From positions 1 to 64,000 of the forward strand of contig NZ_NRSK01000015.1 in NCBI RefSeq assembly GCF_016584115.1: a stretch of DNA of 64,000 nt. Direction: 5' to 3'. The stretch is from Ectothiorhodospira mobilis. GTDB lineage: Bacteria > Pseudomonadota > Gammaproteobacteria > Ectothiorhodospirales > Ectothiorhodospiraceae. Below the pieces are notes generated by a model. The model worked only from the letters and a program-made list of their open reading frames with translations. It ran no database searches and was not told where the DNA came from. Position 1 is the stretch's first letter. Each line of letters opens with the position of its first letter. Shown here piece after piece: positions 37,226 to 48,176 of this stretch. The position numbers were made by a program, and so were the translations under genes.

Positions 37226-39981
37226 ACACCGCCCTGGTGGCGGCGGTATCCCTGGTCTACCTGCTGGCGATGTTCGCCATCGCCTTCTGGGGGGACCGGC
37301 GTTCCGGGCGCGAGGGGGGCATCATCCAGGGGCCCTATGTCTACGCCCTGTCCATCGCCGTCTACTGCACCTCCTGGACCTTCTACGGCAGTGTCGGCCT
37401 GGCGGCGGAACAGGGGGTGCACTACCTGCCCATCTACCTGGGGCCCACCCTCATGGCGGCCCTGTGGTGGATCGTGCTGCGCAAGATGGTGCGCATCTCC
37501 AAGATCAACCGCATCACCTCCATCGCCGACTTCATCGCCTCCCGCCACGGCAAGCGGCCCCTGCTGGGGGGGCTGGTGGCGGCCATCGCCCTGGTGGGTC
37601 TGGTGCCCTACATCGCCCTGCAGCTTAAGGCCGTGTCCATCACCTTCTCGGTCATGGTGGACTATCCCGTTGCGGCGGATGCCCTGGTGGGCAACGGCGC
37701 CTTCTACAGCGATGAGGCCTTCTATGCCGCCCTCATCCTGGCCGCCTTCGCCATCCTCTTCGGCACCCGCCACGTGGATGCCTCGGAACACCACTCGGGC
37801 ATGGTGGCGGCCATCGCCTTCGAATCCCTGGTGAAGCTGGTCACCTTCCTGCTGGCCGGGGCCGTGATCACCTTCGTGCTCTTCTCCGGGCCGGCGGATC
37901 TGTTTGACCGGGCGGCGGACCATGAGCGGCTTGCGCAGCTCTTTCACATGGGCAGCCCCGGGGATTACGGCCACTGGATCGCCCTTACCCTGGTGTCCAT
38001 GGTGGCCATCCTGGCCCTGCCCCGGCAGTTCCAGGTGGCGGTGGTGGAGAACGTGCGCGAGGGCCACGTGCGCGACGCCGCCTGGCTCTTCCCCCTGTAT
38101 CTGTTCGCCATCAACCTGTTCGTGCTGCCCATCGCCTTCGCCGGGGTGCTGCTGCTGGAGGATTCCGGCGTGCATCCGGACACCTACGTCCTCGCCCTGC
38201 CCCTGTCCCGGGACTGGACCGCCCTGGCGCTGGTGGTCTTTCTGGGGGGACTTTCGGCGGCCACCGCCATGATCGTGGAGACGGTGGCCCTGGCCACCAT
38301 GCTGGGCAACGACCTGGTCATGCCCGCCCTGCTGCGCCTGCGCTGGCTGCGTCTGGACCAGCGCACCGACCTCACCCGGCTGGTGCTGCGCATCCGCCGC
38401 ACCGCCATCCTGGGGGTGATCCTCCTGGGTTATGCCTACATCCGCGCCACCGGCGACACCCTGGCCCTGGTGGGCATGGGGCTGGTCTCCTTCTGCGCCG
38501 TGGCCCAGTTCGCCCCCGCCCTCCTCGGCGGCATCTTCTGGAAGGGGGCCACGCGCCAGGGGGCCCTGGCGGGCATGGCCGCGGGGTTTGCCGTCTGGGC
38601 CTACACCCTGTTCCTCCCCACCCTGGCCCATGCCGGCTGGGTGCCCGGGGCCTTCGTCCTCGACGGTCCCTTCGGCCTCGCCCTGCTCCGGCCCCACGCC
38701 CTGTTCGGACTGGAGGGTCTGGCGCCGGTGACCCACGCCCTGGTGTGGTCCATGCTGGTGAATCTGGGGGCCTATGTGACGGTGTCCCTGCTCACCCAGC
38801 AGGATGCCATCGAGCGCATCCAGGCCAGCCTGTTCGTGGACGTCTTCCGTCTGTCGGCGGGACGCTACGGCATCTCCCGCTTCTGGCGCGGTTCGGCCAC
38901 GGTGGAGGACCTCTTCGACCTGCTGCGCCGCTTCATCGGCGAGACCCGGGCTCGCCGGGCCTTCGACGAGTACGGCCGCCGCCACGGCGTGGACCTGTCC
39001 CGCACCCGGCAGGCCGACGCCGAACTGGTGCACCTGTGCGAACGGCTGCTGGCGGGCTCCGTGGGCACGGCCTCGGCGCGGGTGCTGGTGTCCAATGTGG
39101 CCCAGGGGGAGGTGGTGAGTCTGGATGAGGTGATGGAGATCCTGGATGAAGCCAGCCAGGTCATCGCCTACAGCCAGAAGCTGGAGGCCAAGTCCCGGGA
39201 GCTGGAGGCGGCCACCCGGGAACTGCGGGCCGCCAACGCCCAGCTGCAGCAGCTGGACCGCATGAAGGACGACTTCATCGCCACCGTCACCCACGAGCTG
39301 CGCACCCCCCTCACCTCCATCCGCTCCTTCACCGAGATCCTGCACGACAACCCGGAGCTGGAACCGGAACGGCGCCAGGCCTTTCTGGGCATCATCATCA
39401 GCGAGAGCGAGCGCCTCACCCGGCTCATCAACCAGGTGCTGGACCTGGCCAAGCTGGAGTCCGGGGCCATGCGCTGGTATCCCGAGTCCTGGGACCTGAC
39501 TCGCATCCTGCGGGATGCCAGCGAGGCCACGGGCCAGCTGTTTGAGAACAAGGGCGTGCGCCTGGAACTGGAGCTACCCGACGGGCCCGTGCCCTACACC
39601 ACCGACCGGGACCGGCTCATGCAGGTGATCATCAACCTGCTTTCCAATGCCGTGAAGTTCGCCCCCGAGGGCACGGGACGGGTCACCCTGCGCCTGACGG
39701 CGGAGGCGGATGTGCGCGTGGAGGTGGAGGACAACGGCCCGGGCATCCCGGAGGCGGAGATCCCCCACCTGTTCCAGAAGTTCCGTCAGGTGGGGGACGT
39801 GCTCACCGACCGGCCCCCGGGCACCGGCCTGGGGCTCGTGATCTGCCGGCGCATCGTCGAGCACCTGGGGGGACGCATCTGGGTGGACCCGCGCCCCCCC
39901 GGCGAGGGGGCCCGCTTCGTCTTCACCCTGCCCCGGGAGGCCTCCCCCGCGGGCGGGGAGGCGGTGCCGGAGGGGGGCTGA
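37222..39981 (+). CDS. CrbS-like SLC5 symporter / STAC / histidine kinase fusion
   Basis: The 919-residue product begins with about 13 membrane helices of the sodium:solute symporter (SLC5) fold, including the typical SIAVYCTSWTFYGSVG and ITSIADFIASRHGKRP. A STAC-type linker (about 610-660, ARVLVSNVAQGEVVSLDEVM), a coiled coil, HisKA with the H-box VTHELRTPLTS (histidine about 691) and a complete GHKL ATPase (INLLSNAVKF, DNGPGIP, GTGLGLVICRR) follow. This is the CrbS/CbrA architecture, where transport or substrate binding controls a kinase, for example in acetate or histidine use. No LuxR-type CrbR is adjacent; the CheY-like protein upstream is the local receiver. Confidence 0.92.
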   Translation: MNTALVAAVSLVYLLAMFAIAFWGDRRSGREGGIIQGPYVYALSIAVYCTSWTFYGSVGLAAEQGVHYLPIYLGPTLMAALWWIVLRKMVRISKINRITSIADFIASRHGKRPLLGGLVAAIALVGLVPYIALQLKAVSITFSVMVDYPVAADALVGNGAFYSDEAFYAALILAAFAILFGTRHVDASEHHSGMVAAIAFESLVKLVTFLLAGAVITFVLFSGPADLFDRAADHERLAQLFHMGSPGDYGHWIALTLVSMVAILALPRQFQVAVVENVREGHVRDAAWLFPLYLFAINLFVLPIAFAGVLLLEDSGVHPDTYVLALPLSRDWTALALVVFLGGLSAATAMIVETVALATMLGNDLVMPALLRLRWLRLDQRTDLTRLVLRIRRTAILGVILLGYAYIRATGDTLALVGMGLVSFCAVAQFAPALLGGIFWKGATRQGALAGMAAGFAVWAYTLFLPTLAHAGWVPGAFVLDGPFGLALLRPHALFGLEGLAPVTHALVWSMLVNLGAYVTVSLLTQQDAIERIQASLFVDVFRLSAGRYGISRFWRGSATVEDLFDLLRRFIGETRARRAFDEYGRRHGVDLSRTRQADAELVHLCERLLAGSVGTASARVLVSNVAQGEVVSLDEVMEILDEASQVIAYSQKLEAKSRELEAATRELRAANAQLQQLDRMKDDFIATVTHELRTPLTSIRSFTEILHDNPELEPERRQAFLGIIISESERLTRLINQVLDLAKLESGAMRWYPESWDLTRILRDASEATGQLFENKGVRLELELPDGPVPYTTDRDRLMQVIINLLSNAVKFAPEGTGRVTLRLTAEADVRVEVEDNGPGIPEAEIPHLFQKFRQVGDVLTDRPPGTGLGLVICRRIVEHLGGRIWVDPRPPGEGARFVFTLPREASPAGGEAVPEGG

Positions 39982-39996
39982 GGCCGGCCGCGGATT

Positions 39997-40962
39997 TCAG
40001 GCGTCGGGCAGTTCCAGGGTGCGCCGCACCACCGGCCAGGCCGGTGCGCCGTCCCGGGTGGTCACGCCGTCGAGGAAGGAACGGACCCTTTCGGGATGCT
40101 CGCGCAGCCACTCCAGGGCCACCGCCTCCGGTTCCCGTTCCTCGAAGCTGAAGCCGCGGATCATGACGCTCTGGTCCGCGGCGGTGAAGGTGAGCTGATC
40201 CAGCAACCGGGTGGCATTGGGATGGGATTCGGCGAAGGCCCGGGTCACCAGGGTGCGTACGTCGCTGTGTCCCCCGTCCGGCCCCCACATGTCCTGGGGA
40301 TCCTCCAGGTAACGGATGTCGTATTCGATGTTCATCCAGTGGGGGGTCCAGGCGCCGAAGACGATCCATTCCCCCTGGCCGATGGCATGATCCACGGCGC
40401 TGAGCATGCCGGGGGTGGAGGTTTCGGACAGGGTCCAATCCCCCAGGCCGTAGGTGTCGTTCTCCACCGCGGCATTGAGGGTGTCGCTCATCCCCGAGCC
40501 GATCTCGATGGAGTAGATGGTCCGGTCCAGACGGTCGGCGAAGCGGGGATCGTCCAGGTCTTCGGCGGACTGCAGTCCCGCGTCAAAGACATAGGCGGGC
40601 ACGGCGAAACCCAGACGGGCACCGTCCACGTTGTTGCCCAGGTCCAGCAGGCGCTGCTTGCCCTCCCCGAAGCTGGCCTCGTACATCCCCTGCTGTGCCG
40701 GGAGCCAGGCCGCCATGAAAACATCCAGATCGTTCTGCAGCATCGCCTTGTAGGTGATGTTGGAGCTCAGCTCCTGCAGCCTGGGGTCATATCCCAGGGT
40801 TTCAAGCAGGAGGGAGGCCAGGGCCGTCTTCACGGTGACCCCCGGCCAGGGCGGGGCGGAAAAGCGCACGCGGGCCGGTTCCGAGGACAGGGCGGCCGGG
40901 GCCGCGGACAGCAGCACCAGGCCGGCGAGGGAAAGGGACAGCAGGCGTTTGGGCAGATGCAT
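39997..40962 (-). CDS. Glycine betaine/choline-type ABC substrate-binding protein
   Basis: The 321-residue product has a signal peptide (cleavage near ALSSEP, about residue 27) and an OpuAC-type periplasmic binding domain with WPGVTVKTALASLLLETLGY, DVFMAAWLPAQ and IVFGAWTPHWMN, whose tryptophans resemble the aromatic cage for quaternary amines. No permease or ATPase gene is beside it, so it is an orphan binding protein, perhaps serving a transporter encoded elsewhere. It converges with the symporter-kinase with 15 bp between stops. Confidence 0.88.
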   Translation of the reverse strand: MHLPKRLLSLSLAGLVLLSAAPAALSSEPARVRFSAPPWPGVTVKTALASLLLETLGYDPRLQELSSNITYKAMLQNDLDVFMAAWLPAQQGMYEASFGEGKQRLLDLGNNVDGARLGFAVPAYVFDAGLQSAEDLDDPRFADRLDRTIYSIEIGSGMSDTLNAAVENDTYGLGDWTLSETSTPGMLSAVDHAIGQGEWIVFGAWTPHWMNIEYDIRYLEDPQDMWGPDGGHSDVRTLVTRAFAESHPNATRLLDQLTFTAADQSVMIRGFSFEEREPEAVALEWLREHPERVRSFLDGVTTRDGAPAWPVVRRTLELPDA

Positions 40963-41007
40963 TCAAATCCTCACAAATGACGTTGAACGCCGCCCATTAT
41001 ACCGGAT

Positions 41008-41673
41008 TTAGTCCTGAATCAAGCGCCCGAGCCATGCCCCCAGGTCGCGCACCTCGTCGCCGCAGACGCTGTGGGGCATGGGGTACTCGTGCCATTGCAG
41101 GTCCACCCCCAGGGCCTCCAGGGCCCGGGCCGAGCGGCGGCCGAAGTCCACGGGGATCACCGCATCCATGCTGCCGTGGGCCATGAACACCGGCAGCCCC
41201 CGGGTCCGCTCCGCCAGGGTGATGCCGGCCTTTTGCGCGTCGGGCAGGTAGGTGGACAGGACAAACACGGCATCGGGGGCCGGCCCTTCCCCTAGGCCCG
41301 CCAGCAGGGCCACGGCCCCGCCCTGGGAGAAACCGCCCAGGATCACCCGCTCGTGTTCGCCGCGGGCCCGGGCCACCAGTTCCTGGATCCGGGCCACGGT
41401 CTCCCCCACCTGGGCATGATCCTCGCCCCGGCCCGGGTCCAGGGCCCGGAAGTCGTACCAGGCCCGCATGGCCATGCCGTTGTTGAGGGTCACCGGCCGC
41501 ACCGGGGCATGGGGGAAGACGAAACGCACGGCGGCCCCCGGCGGCAGGGGCAGCTCCGGCACGATGGGTTCGAAGTCATGGCCGTCGGCCCCCAGGCCGT
41601 GGAGCCAGAGGATACAGGTGCGGGGGTGGGCGCCGGTGTCGACGAGGACGGATTCCAGGGGTGCGGTGTCCAT
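41008..41673 (-). CDS. Alpha/beta-hydrolase carboxylesterase
   Basis: The 221-residue product matches the acyl-protein thioesterase/carboxylesterase II family: LWLHGLGADGHDFEPIVPEL near the start, the nucleophile serine in GGFSQGGAVALL, the aspartate in HGSMDAVIPV and the histidine in YPMPHSVC. The ATG at 41673 gives the usual length. It diverges from hemB. Confidence 0.9.
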   Translation of the reverse strand: MDTAPLESVLVDTGAHPRTCILWLHGLGADGHDFEPIVPELPLPPGAAVRFVFPHAPVRPVTLNNGMAMRAWYDFRALDPGRGEDHAQVGETVARIQELVARARGEHERVILGGFSQGGAVALLAGLGEGPAPDAVFVLSTYLPDAQKAGITLAERTRGLPVFMAHGSMDAVIPVDFGRRSARALEALGVDLQWHEYPMPHSVCGDEVRDLGAWLGRLIQD

Positions 41674-41806
41674 GGGGCTACGGGGGTCTCCGGAGGATGG
41701 ATGGGTACCCGGCATTCTACGGCCCGCGCCGGGGTCTGCGCCAAGCCGCGCGCACCGGGTCCTGCCCCTGCCCGTATGCCCGCCGGCGCCAAATCCGCTA
41801 TCCTGA

Positions 41807-42907
<1,101 letters not shown>

Positions 42908-42913
42908 AGGCCC

Positions 42914-43735
42914 ATGGCTGAGGACCGCTACGCCGTCATCGGCAATCCCATCGGCCATAGCAAGTCCCCCCTCATCCATGCCCTGTTCGCCCGCCAGACG
43001 GGGCAGGACATGGCGTACGAGGCGGTGCTGGCCCCGGAGGATGGTTTTGCCGACACCGTGCGCGATCGGGTGGCGCGGGGCTACCGGGGCTTCAACGTCA
43101 CCGTGCCCTTCAAGCGCCAGGCCTTTGAGCTGGCCGATATCCTCACCCCCCGCGCCCGGCGCGCGGGGGCGGTGAACACCCTCATGGTGGAGGGGGACCG
43201 CCTGGCGGGGGACAACACCGACGGGGCGGGCCTGGTCACCGACCTGACGCGCAACCTGGATCAGGATCTGGCCGGGCGGCGGGTCCTGTTGCTGGGGGCC
43301 GGGGGCGCGGCCCGGGGCGTGCTCCAGCCCCTGCTGCAGGCGGGGGTTGGTGCGCTGCACATCGCCAACCGCACCGCCGCCCGGGCGCGGGACCTGGCGG
43401 CGGATTTCTCCGACCTGGGGGCGGTCACCGGCGGTGGTCTGGAGGAGCTGGCCGGGGGGCAATACGATCTGGTGATCAACGCCACCGCCGCAGGCCTGGG
43501 GGACCAGGTCCCTCCCCTGCCCGATGACCTGCTGGCCCCCGGGGCCGGCTGCTATGACATGATGTACGCTGACGCCCCCACCGCCTTCGTGCGCTGGGCC
43601 CGGGACCATGGCGCCGCCTGGAGCGCCGACGGCCTGGGCATGCTGGTGGAACAGGCCGCCGAGTCCTTCCACCTCTGGCGCGGTTGCCGGCCCGACACGG
43701 CCCCGGTGCGGGCGCAGCTGAGGCCGGGGGGATGA
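42914..43735 (+). CDS. aroE: Shikimate dehydrogenase
   Basis: AroE reduces 3-dehydroshikimate with NADPH in aromatic amino acid synthesis. The 273-residue product has [19 protein letters not shown], the catalytic lysine in [12 protein letters not shown], the partner aspartate in GDNTDGAGL, the GAGGAARG nucleotide loop and a terminal [13 protein letters not shown]. It follows hemB after 6 bp and is probably co-transcribed. Confidence 0.97.
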   Translation: MAEDRYAVIGNPIGHSKSPLIHALFARQTGQDMAYEAVLAPEDGFADTVRDRVARGYRGFNVTVPFKRQAFELADILTPRARRAGAVNTLMVEGDRLAGDNTDGAGLVTDLTRNLDQDLAGRRVLLLGAGGAARGVLQPLLQAGVGALHIANRTAARARDLAADFSDLGAVTGGGLEELAGGQYDLVINATAAGLGDQVPPLPDDLLAPGAGCYDMMYADAPTAFVRWARDHGAAWSADGLGMLVEQAAESFHLWRGCRPDTAPVRAQLRPGG

Positions 43736-43800
43736 ACGCCGCGCCCCGCGATCCGCTGGCTTCGCCCTTTCCCCGAATTCATTCCAGTGAGGTTGGTTGC

Positions 43801-44460
43801 ATGCGTGTTCTGATCCCTTCCCTCGTCCTCGCCGCCGCCGTGGCCCTGGCCGGCTGCACCACCCTGGATCCCTATACCCGGGAGGAGAAGGTGAGCAACG
43901 CCACCAAGGGGGCCGCCATCGGGGCCATCGGCGGCGCCGTGGTGGGCAGCCTCAGCGGCGACCACGACCGCACCCAGCGCGCCATGATCGGGGCCGGCAT
44001 CGGCGCCCTGGCCGGCGGCGCCGTGGGCAACTACATGGACCGCCAGGAGATGGAGCTGCGCCAGCAGCTGGAGGGCACCGGCGTGAGCGTCACCCGCGTG
44101 GGGGACACCGTGGTGCTGAACATGCCCGGCAACATCACCTTCGACGTGGACCGTGCGGAGGTGAAGGCCCGGTTCTACGACGTGCTCGATTCCGTGGCCG
44201 TGGTGGCGAAGAAGTACGAGAAGACCGCCATCCAGGTGGCGGGGCACACCGACAGCACCGGCAGCGTGGACTACAACATGGACCTCTCCCGCCGCCGCGC
44301 CGAGAGCGTGGCCCGCTACCTGGAGAGCCGGGGGGTGGCGCCGGTGCGCCTGGACACCGTGGGCTTTGGTCCCCACCGTCCGGTGGCCGGCAACGACACC
44401 GCCCGGGGGCGCGCCCTCAACCGCCGTGTGGAACTGACCTTCGTGCCCCTGACCCGCTGA
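43801..44460 (+). CDS. OmpA-family outer-membrane lipoprotein
   Basis: The 219-residue product has a lipoprotein signal with lipobox LAGC (cysteine about 19), then a glycine-zipper segment (GAAIGAIGGAVVGSLSG; GAGIGALAGGAVGNYMD, about 38-80) and a C-terminal OmpA domain binding peptidoglycan (VAGHTDSTGSVDYN, LSRRRAESVARYL, NRRVELTF). This is the YiaD-type arrangement. GAGG lies 8 bp before the ATG at 43801. It likely links the outer membrane to the cell wall. Confidence 0.93.
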   Translation: MRVLIPSLVLAAAVALAGCTTLDPYTREEKVSNATKGAAIGAIGGAVVGSLSGDHDRTQRAMIGAGIGALAGGAVGNYMDRQEMELRQQLEGTGVSVTRVGDTVVLNMPGNITFDVDRAEVKARFYDVLDSVAVVAKKYEKTAIQVAGHTDSTGSVDYNMDLSRRRAESVARYLESRGVAPVRLDTVGFGPHRPVAGNDTARGRALNRRVELTFVPLTR

Positions 44461-44474
44461 GCCCGCCGCCTCCC

Positions 44475-45029
44475 TCAGACCTGCAGATAGTCCAGGGGGA
44501 CGGCCAGCCCGGCATGGCGGTCCTTGAGCTGCACATAGTGCTGTGCCGAGTAGCGCAGCTGGTCCCGCTCCCCGTCCGTGAGGGGGCGCACCTGCTGTGC
44601 GGGGCTGCCCTGCCACAGGTACCCCCCTTCCAGGGTCTTGCCCGGGGGCACCAGGCTGCCGGCGGCCAGGATCGTGTCGGCACCGATCTCCGCCCCGTCC
44701 ATCACCACGCTGCCCATGCCGATGAGCACCCGGTCCCGGATGCGGCAGGCATGCAGCACGGCGCGGTGCCCCACCGTCACCTCATGGCCCACCTCCAGGG
44801 CGAGACCGCCGGGGCTGTAGGGGCCATCGTGGGTCACGTGCAGGACGCTGCCGTCCTGGATGTTGCTGGCCGCCCCCACGCGGATGGCGTTCACATCCCC
44901 CCGCAACACGGCCATGGGCCAGACGGAGGCATCGGCGCCCAGGATGACGTCGCCGATCACCAGGGCGGTTTCGTCCACCCAGGCGGACAGGGGCACGCGG
45001 GGGATATGGCCTTCGTAGGATCTGAGCAT
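44475..45029 (-). CDS. Gamma-carbonic-anhydrase family protein, YrdA-like
   Basis: The 184-residue product is a left-handed beta-helix protein: VIGDVILGADASVWPMAVLRGD, IRVGAASNIQDGSVLHVTHD and VTVGHRAVLHACRI, with histidines at the gamma-class metal positions. AGGAG precedes the ATG at 45029; an upstream in-frame ATG at 45062 is less likely. Proteins of this group (YrdA, PaaY-like) often lack measurable carbonic anhydrase activity. It converges with the OmpA lipoprotein gene with 14 bp between stops. Confidence 0.9.
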   Translation of the reverse strand: MLRSYEGHIPRVPLSAWVDETALVIGDVILGADASVWPMAVLRGDVNAIRVGAASNIQDGSVLHVTHDGPYSPGGLALEVGHEVTVGHRAVLHACRIRDRVLIGMGSVVMDGAEIGADTILAAGSLVPPGKTLEGGYLWQGSPAQQVRPLTDGERDQLRYSAQHYVQLKDRHAGLAVPLDYLQV

Positions 45030-45125
45030 GGGGAAGATCTCCTCTCCCTGGGTCTGTGGCATGGGCCGCGGCAGGGCACGGGGCCACCGGGATTTGGGCA
45101 GGGGCGCCCCCCGCGCGCCGGGCTC

Positions 45126-45134
45126 TGATACACT
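45126..45134 (+). promoter_or_regulatory. Extended -10 promoter of ubiA
   Basis: TGATACACT (TGn-TACACT) lies 80 bp before the ubiA GTG; no -35 element is visible. Confidence 0.35.
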
Positions 45135-45213
45135 CTAGCCGTTCCTGCGCGGCACCGGGAGACCGGAGGCCGCCGGGTGCGGAGCATCCATCCCCAGCAT
45201 TGGCCCCGATGCC

Positions 45214-46104
45214 GTGAACACCGAGACCGCCGACTACGCCAAGGGAGTGCGAGCCAGGCTGATCCAGTACGCCCTGCTGGCACGGCTGCACCGCCCCATT
45301 GGCACCCTGCTGCTGCTCTGGCCCACCCTCTGGGCCCTGTGGATCGCCGCCGAGGGGCCGCCGGCCCCCCTGCTCCTGCTGGTGTTCGTGGGGGGGGTCT
45401 TCCTCATGCGGGCCGCCGGCTGCGCCATGAACGATTTCGCCGACCGTCATATCGACGCCCATGTGAGCCGGACCCGGGACCGTCCCCTGGCCTGCCGGCG
45501 GGTGAACCCGGCGGAGGCGGTGGCGGTGGCCATGGTGCTGGCCTTTTTCGCCTTCTGCCTGGTGCTGCTCACCAATCCCCTCACCGTGGCCCTGTCGGTG
45601 GTGGGGGTGCTGCTGGCCGGCACCTACCCCTTCATGAAGCGCTACCATCACCTGCCCCAGGTGCACCTGGGGGTGGCCTTCGGGTGGGGGGTGCCCATGG
45701 CCTTCACCGCCCAGACCGGCGCTCTGCCACCCCCTGTGGCCTGGCTCATCTTCTGCATCACCATCCTCTGGGCCACCGCCTACGACACCATGTACGCCAT
45801 GGTGGACCGGCCGGACGATCTGAAGATCGGGGTCAAGTCCAGCGCCATCCTCTTCGGCGAGGCGGACCGGGGCATCATCGGCGCCCTGCAGGCCCTGGTA
45901 CTCCTGGGGCTGCTGCTGCTGGGACAGCAGGCGGGGCTGGGGCTGTGGTACCACCTGGGTCTTGCGGTGGCCGCCGCACTGGCCCTCTATCAGCAGTACC
46001 TCATCCACGACCGGGCCCCCGGGGACTGCTTCCGGGCCTTTTTGAACAACAACTGGTTCGGCGCCGCGGTCTTTCTCGGCCTGATGGTGGATTACGCCCT
46101 TTGA
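45214..46104 (+). CDS. ubiA: 4-hydroxybenzoate octaprenyltransferase
   Basis: UbiA joins the polyprenyl chain to 4-hydroxybenzoate at the membrane in ubiquinone synthesis. The 296-residue product has about eight to nine membrane helices and the two aspartate-rich motifs, NDFADRHID and DRPDDLKIG, that bind magnesium and diphosphate. The start is a GTG at 45214. The TGA stop is embedded in a 15-bp motif (TTTGACACCCTCCCC) that recurs at the cls stop. Confidence 0.96.
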   Translation: MNTETADYAKGVRARLIQYALLARLHRPIGTLLLLWPTLWALWIAAEGPPAPLLLLVFVGGVFLMRAAGCAMNDFADRHIDAHVSRTRDRPLACRRVNPAEAVAVAMVLAFFAFCLVLLTNPLTVALSVVGVLLAGTYPFMKRYHHLPQVHLGVAFGWGVPMAFTAQTGALPPPVAWLIFCITILWATAYDTMYAMVDRPDDLKIGVKSSAILFGEADRGIIGALQALVLLGLLLLGQQAGLGLWYHLGLAVAAALALYQQYLIHDRAPGDCFRAFLNNNWFGAAVFLGLMVDYAL

Positions 46105-46137
46105 CACCCTCCCCAACCTGAACGGCAGGTCAGGTTG
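46100..46137. repeat. IS200/IS605-end-like motif and hairpin at the ubiA stop
   Basis: TTTGACACCCTCCCC (46100-46114) spans the ubiA TGA and runs into an 8-bp inverted repeat CAACCTGA/TCAGGTTG (46114-46137). The motif differs by one base from that at the cls stop and resembles the TTTGACATCCTCCCC end often seen in TnpB-associated elements. The hairpin may also act as the ubiA/comF convergent terminator. Confidence 0.45.
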
Positions 46138-46199
46138 AGCGGCCGCCGGGATGCGGAACCCCCTGCCCCGGCGGCGCAGCCCACGGCCCGCCCCGCGCT

Positions 46200-46907
46200 T
46201 CACGCCCGCGCCGCCACCCACACCTCCACCCGCCGCACCCCCGCGGCCTTCAGCCGGCGGGCCAGCTCGTTAAGGGTGGAACCGGTGGTCATGACATCAT
46301 CCACCAGCAGCACATGCCCCGGGGCGAAGCCCGCCCGCACGGAGAAGGCCCCGCGCAGGTTATGGCGCCTGCGGTCGGCGGCGAGCGTCTGCTGCGGCGG
46401 GGTGGCCCGGGTGCGGTGCACCGCATCCGGCACCAGGGGCACCTGCAGTGCCCGCGCCAGGGGCCGGGCCAGTTCCGCCGCCTGGTTGAACCCCCGCTGC
46501 GCCAGACGGCGGCGATGCAGGGGGACCGGCAGGATGCAGTCGGGGGGTGTTGCGCCGGGGAGCAGCTGCCGGGCCATGAGCCGGGCCAGCAGACGGCCGT
46601 GGTTGAGACGTCCGCGGAACTTGAAGCGGGCGATCCAGGTATCCACGGGCCACTGGTAGCACAAGGCCGCCCGGGCGGCATCGAAGGCGGGCGGGTGCCG
46701 CAGGCAATCCCCGCAGAGGGGACCCGCGGTGGCGGGCAGGGGGCGGGCGCAGCGGCTGCAGGCGGGTCCGGCCAGCGGCAATTCCCGGGCGCACCCGGGG
46801 CACAGGTCCATGCCCGCCTGCCCCGGCGCGCCGCACCATAGGCACACCGGTGGGTAGAGGGTCTCCACAAGGGTGCCGGCGATGCGGGACCACAAGCGAT
46901 GGGGCAT
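46200..46907 (-). CDS. comF: ComF family phosphoribosyltransferase-like protein
   Basis: The 235-residue product starts with a four-pair cysteine region ([28 protein letters not shown]) likely to bind zinc. A type-I phosphoribosyltransferase-like domain follows, with the PRPP loop [14 protein letters not shown]. ComF/GntX proteins help natural DNA uptake or DNA use in several bacteria. It diverges from bioB, a neighbourhood common in gammaproteobacteria. Confidence 0.92.
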   Translation of the reverse strand: MPHRLWSRIAGTLVETLYPPVCLWCGAPGQAGMDLCPGCARELPLAGPACSRCARPLPATAGPLCGDCLRHPPAFDAARAALCYQWPVDTWIARFKFRGRLNHGRLLARLMARQLLPGATPPDCILPVPLHRRRLAQRGFNQAAELARPLARALQVPLVPDAVHRTRATPPQQTLAADRRRHNLRGAFSVRAGFAPGHVLLVDDVMTTGSTLNELARRLKAAGVRRVEVWVAARA

Positions 46908-47190
46908 GGTTCACCTCCCTGTCACCATGGCGGAGATTGCGTTATATTGCCGCAGCCCCGGGACGTCTGCAGAGGTTGCATCCGGCCCGGGATCGGGCAC
47001 GCAGTGTCCGCCCTGTCGCGGCGACGCCCCCGGCGGGCCGCCTGGCGGTCGCCCCCTTCTTCCCGCCGGAGCCGTTCCGGTCCCGGAGCCGGGGGCGCAT
47101 GGCCGCCGCGATCATCCTCCCCGTTTTGCGCCATCCTGCGCAGGAGACGGGGGCACTGGCAAGACCTGGCTATCCCCAAGGAGCCTGAAC

Positions 47191-48165
47191 ATGGCTGAAC
47201 TCCGTCACGACTGGGGGGTGGAGGAGATCCTCCACCTCCTGGAGCGCCCCTTCAACGACCTGCTGTTCGAGGCCCATACGGTGCACCGGGCCCACTTCGA
47301 TCCCAACGAGATCCAGGTGAGCCGCCTGCTGTCCATCAAGACCGGGGCCTGCTCGGAGGACTGCGGCTACTGCTCCCAGAGCGCCCATCACGACGCCGAG
47401 GTGGAACCCGAGCGCCTGCTGTCGGTGGAGGAGGTGCTGGAGGAGGCGCGCAAGGCCAAGGCGGAGGGGGCCACCCGCTTCTGCATGGGGGCCGCCTGGC
47501 GCAACCCCACGGACAAGAACCTGGACAAGGTGATCGAGATGGTCCGGGGCGTGCGCGAACTGGGTCTGGAGACCTGCATGACCCTGGGCATGCTCACCGA
47601 GATGCAGGCCCGCCGGCTGAAGGAATCCGGTCTGGACTACTACAACCACAACCTGGACACCTCGCCGGAATACTACGGCCAGGTGATCACCACCCGCACC
47701 TATCAGGACCGCCTGGAGACCCTGGCCCACGTGCGCGACGCCGGCATCAACGTCTGCTCCGGCGGCATTCTGGGCATGGGGGAATCCCGCCGCGACCGCG
47801 CCAGCCTGCTGCAGCAGCTGGCCAACCTGCCGCGCCATCCGGAGTCCGTGCCCATCAACAACCTGGTGCGGGTGGAGGGCACACCCCTGGCCGAGAGCGA
47901 GCCCATCGATCCTCTGGAGTTCGTGCGCATCGTTGCCGCCACGCGCGTCCTCATGCCCCGCTCCCACGTGCGCCTCTCCGCCGGGCGCAGCGAGATGAGC
48001 GACGAGATGCAGGCCCTGTGCTTCTTCGCCGGCGCCAACTCCATCTTCTACGGCGAGAAGCTGCTCACCACCGACAACGCCACCGAGAACCACGACGACC
48101 AGCTCATGCGCCGCCTGGGGCTGCGTACCCGCAGCCTGCAGGATCAGGAAAGCGACGCCGCCTGA
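47191..48165 (+). CDS. bioB: Biotin synthase
   Basis: BioB is the radical-SAM enzyme inserting sulfur into dethiobiotin. The 324-residue product has the radical-SAM cluster C54-C58-C61 in [26 protein letters not shown] and the [11 protein letters not shown] segment with the arginine ligand of the [2Fe-2S] cluster. AAGGAG precedes the ATG at 47191. The 283-bp gap to comF carries a possible TATATT (46943-46948). bioF follows after 11 bp. Confidence 0.97.
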   Translation: MAELRHDWGVEEILHLLERPFNDLLFEAHTVHRAHFDPNEIQVSRLLSIKTGACSEDCGYCSQSAHHDAEVEPERLLSVEEVLEEARKAKAEGATRFCMGAAWRNPTDKNLDKVIEMVRGVRELGLETCMTLGMLTEMQARRLKESGLDYYNHNLDTSPEYYGQVITTRTYQDRLETLAHVRDAGINVCSGGILGMGESRRDRASLLQQLANLPRHPESVPINNLVRVEGTPLAESEPIDPLEFVRIVAATRVLMPRSHVRLSAGRSEMSDEMQALCFFAGANSIFYGEKLLTTDNATENHDDQLMRRLGLRTRSLQDQESDAA

Positions 48166-48176
48166 GGCCGCCGCCC

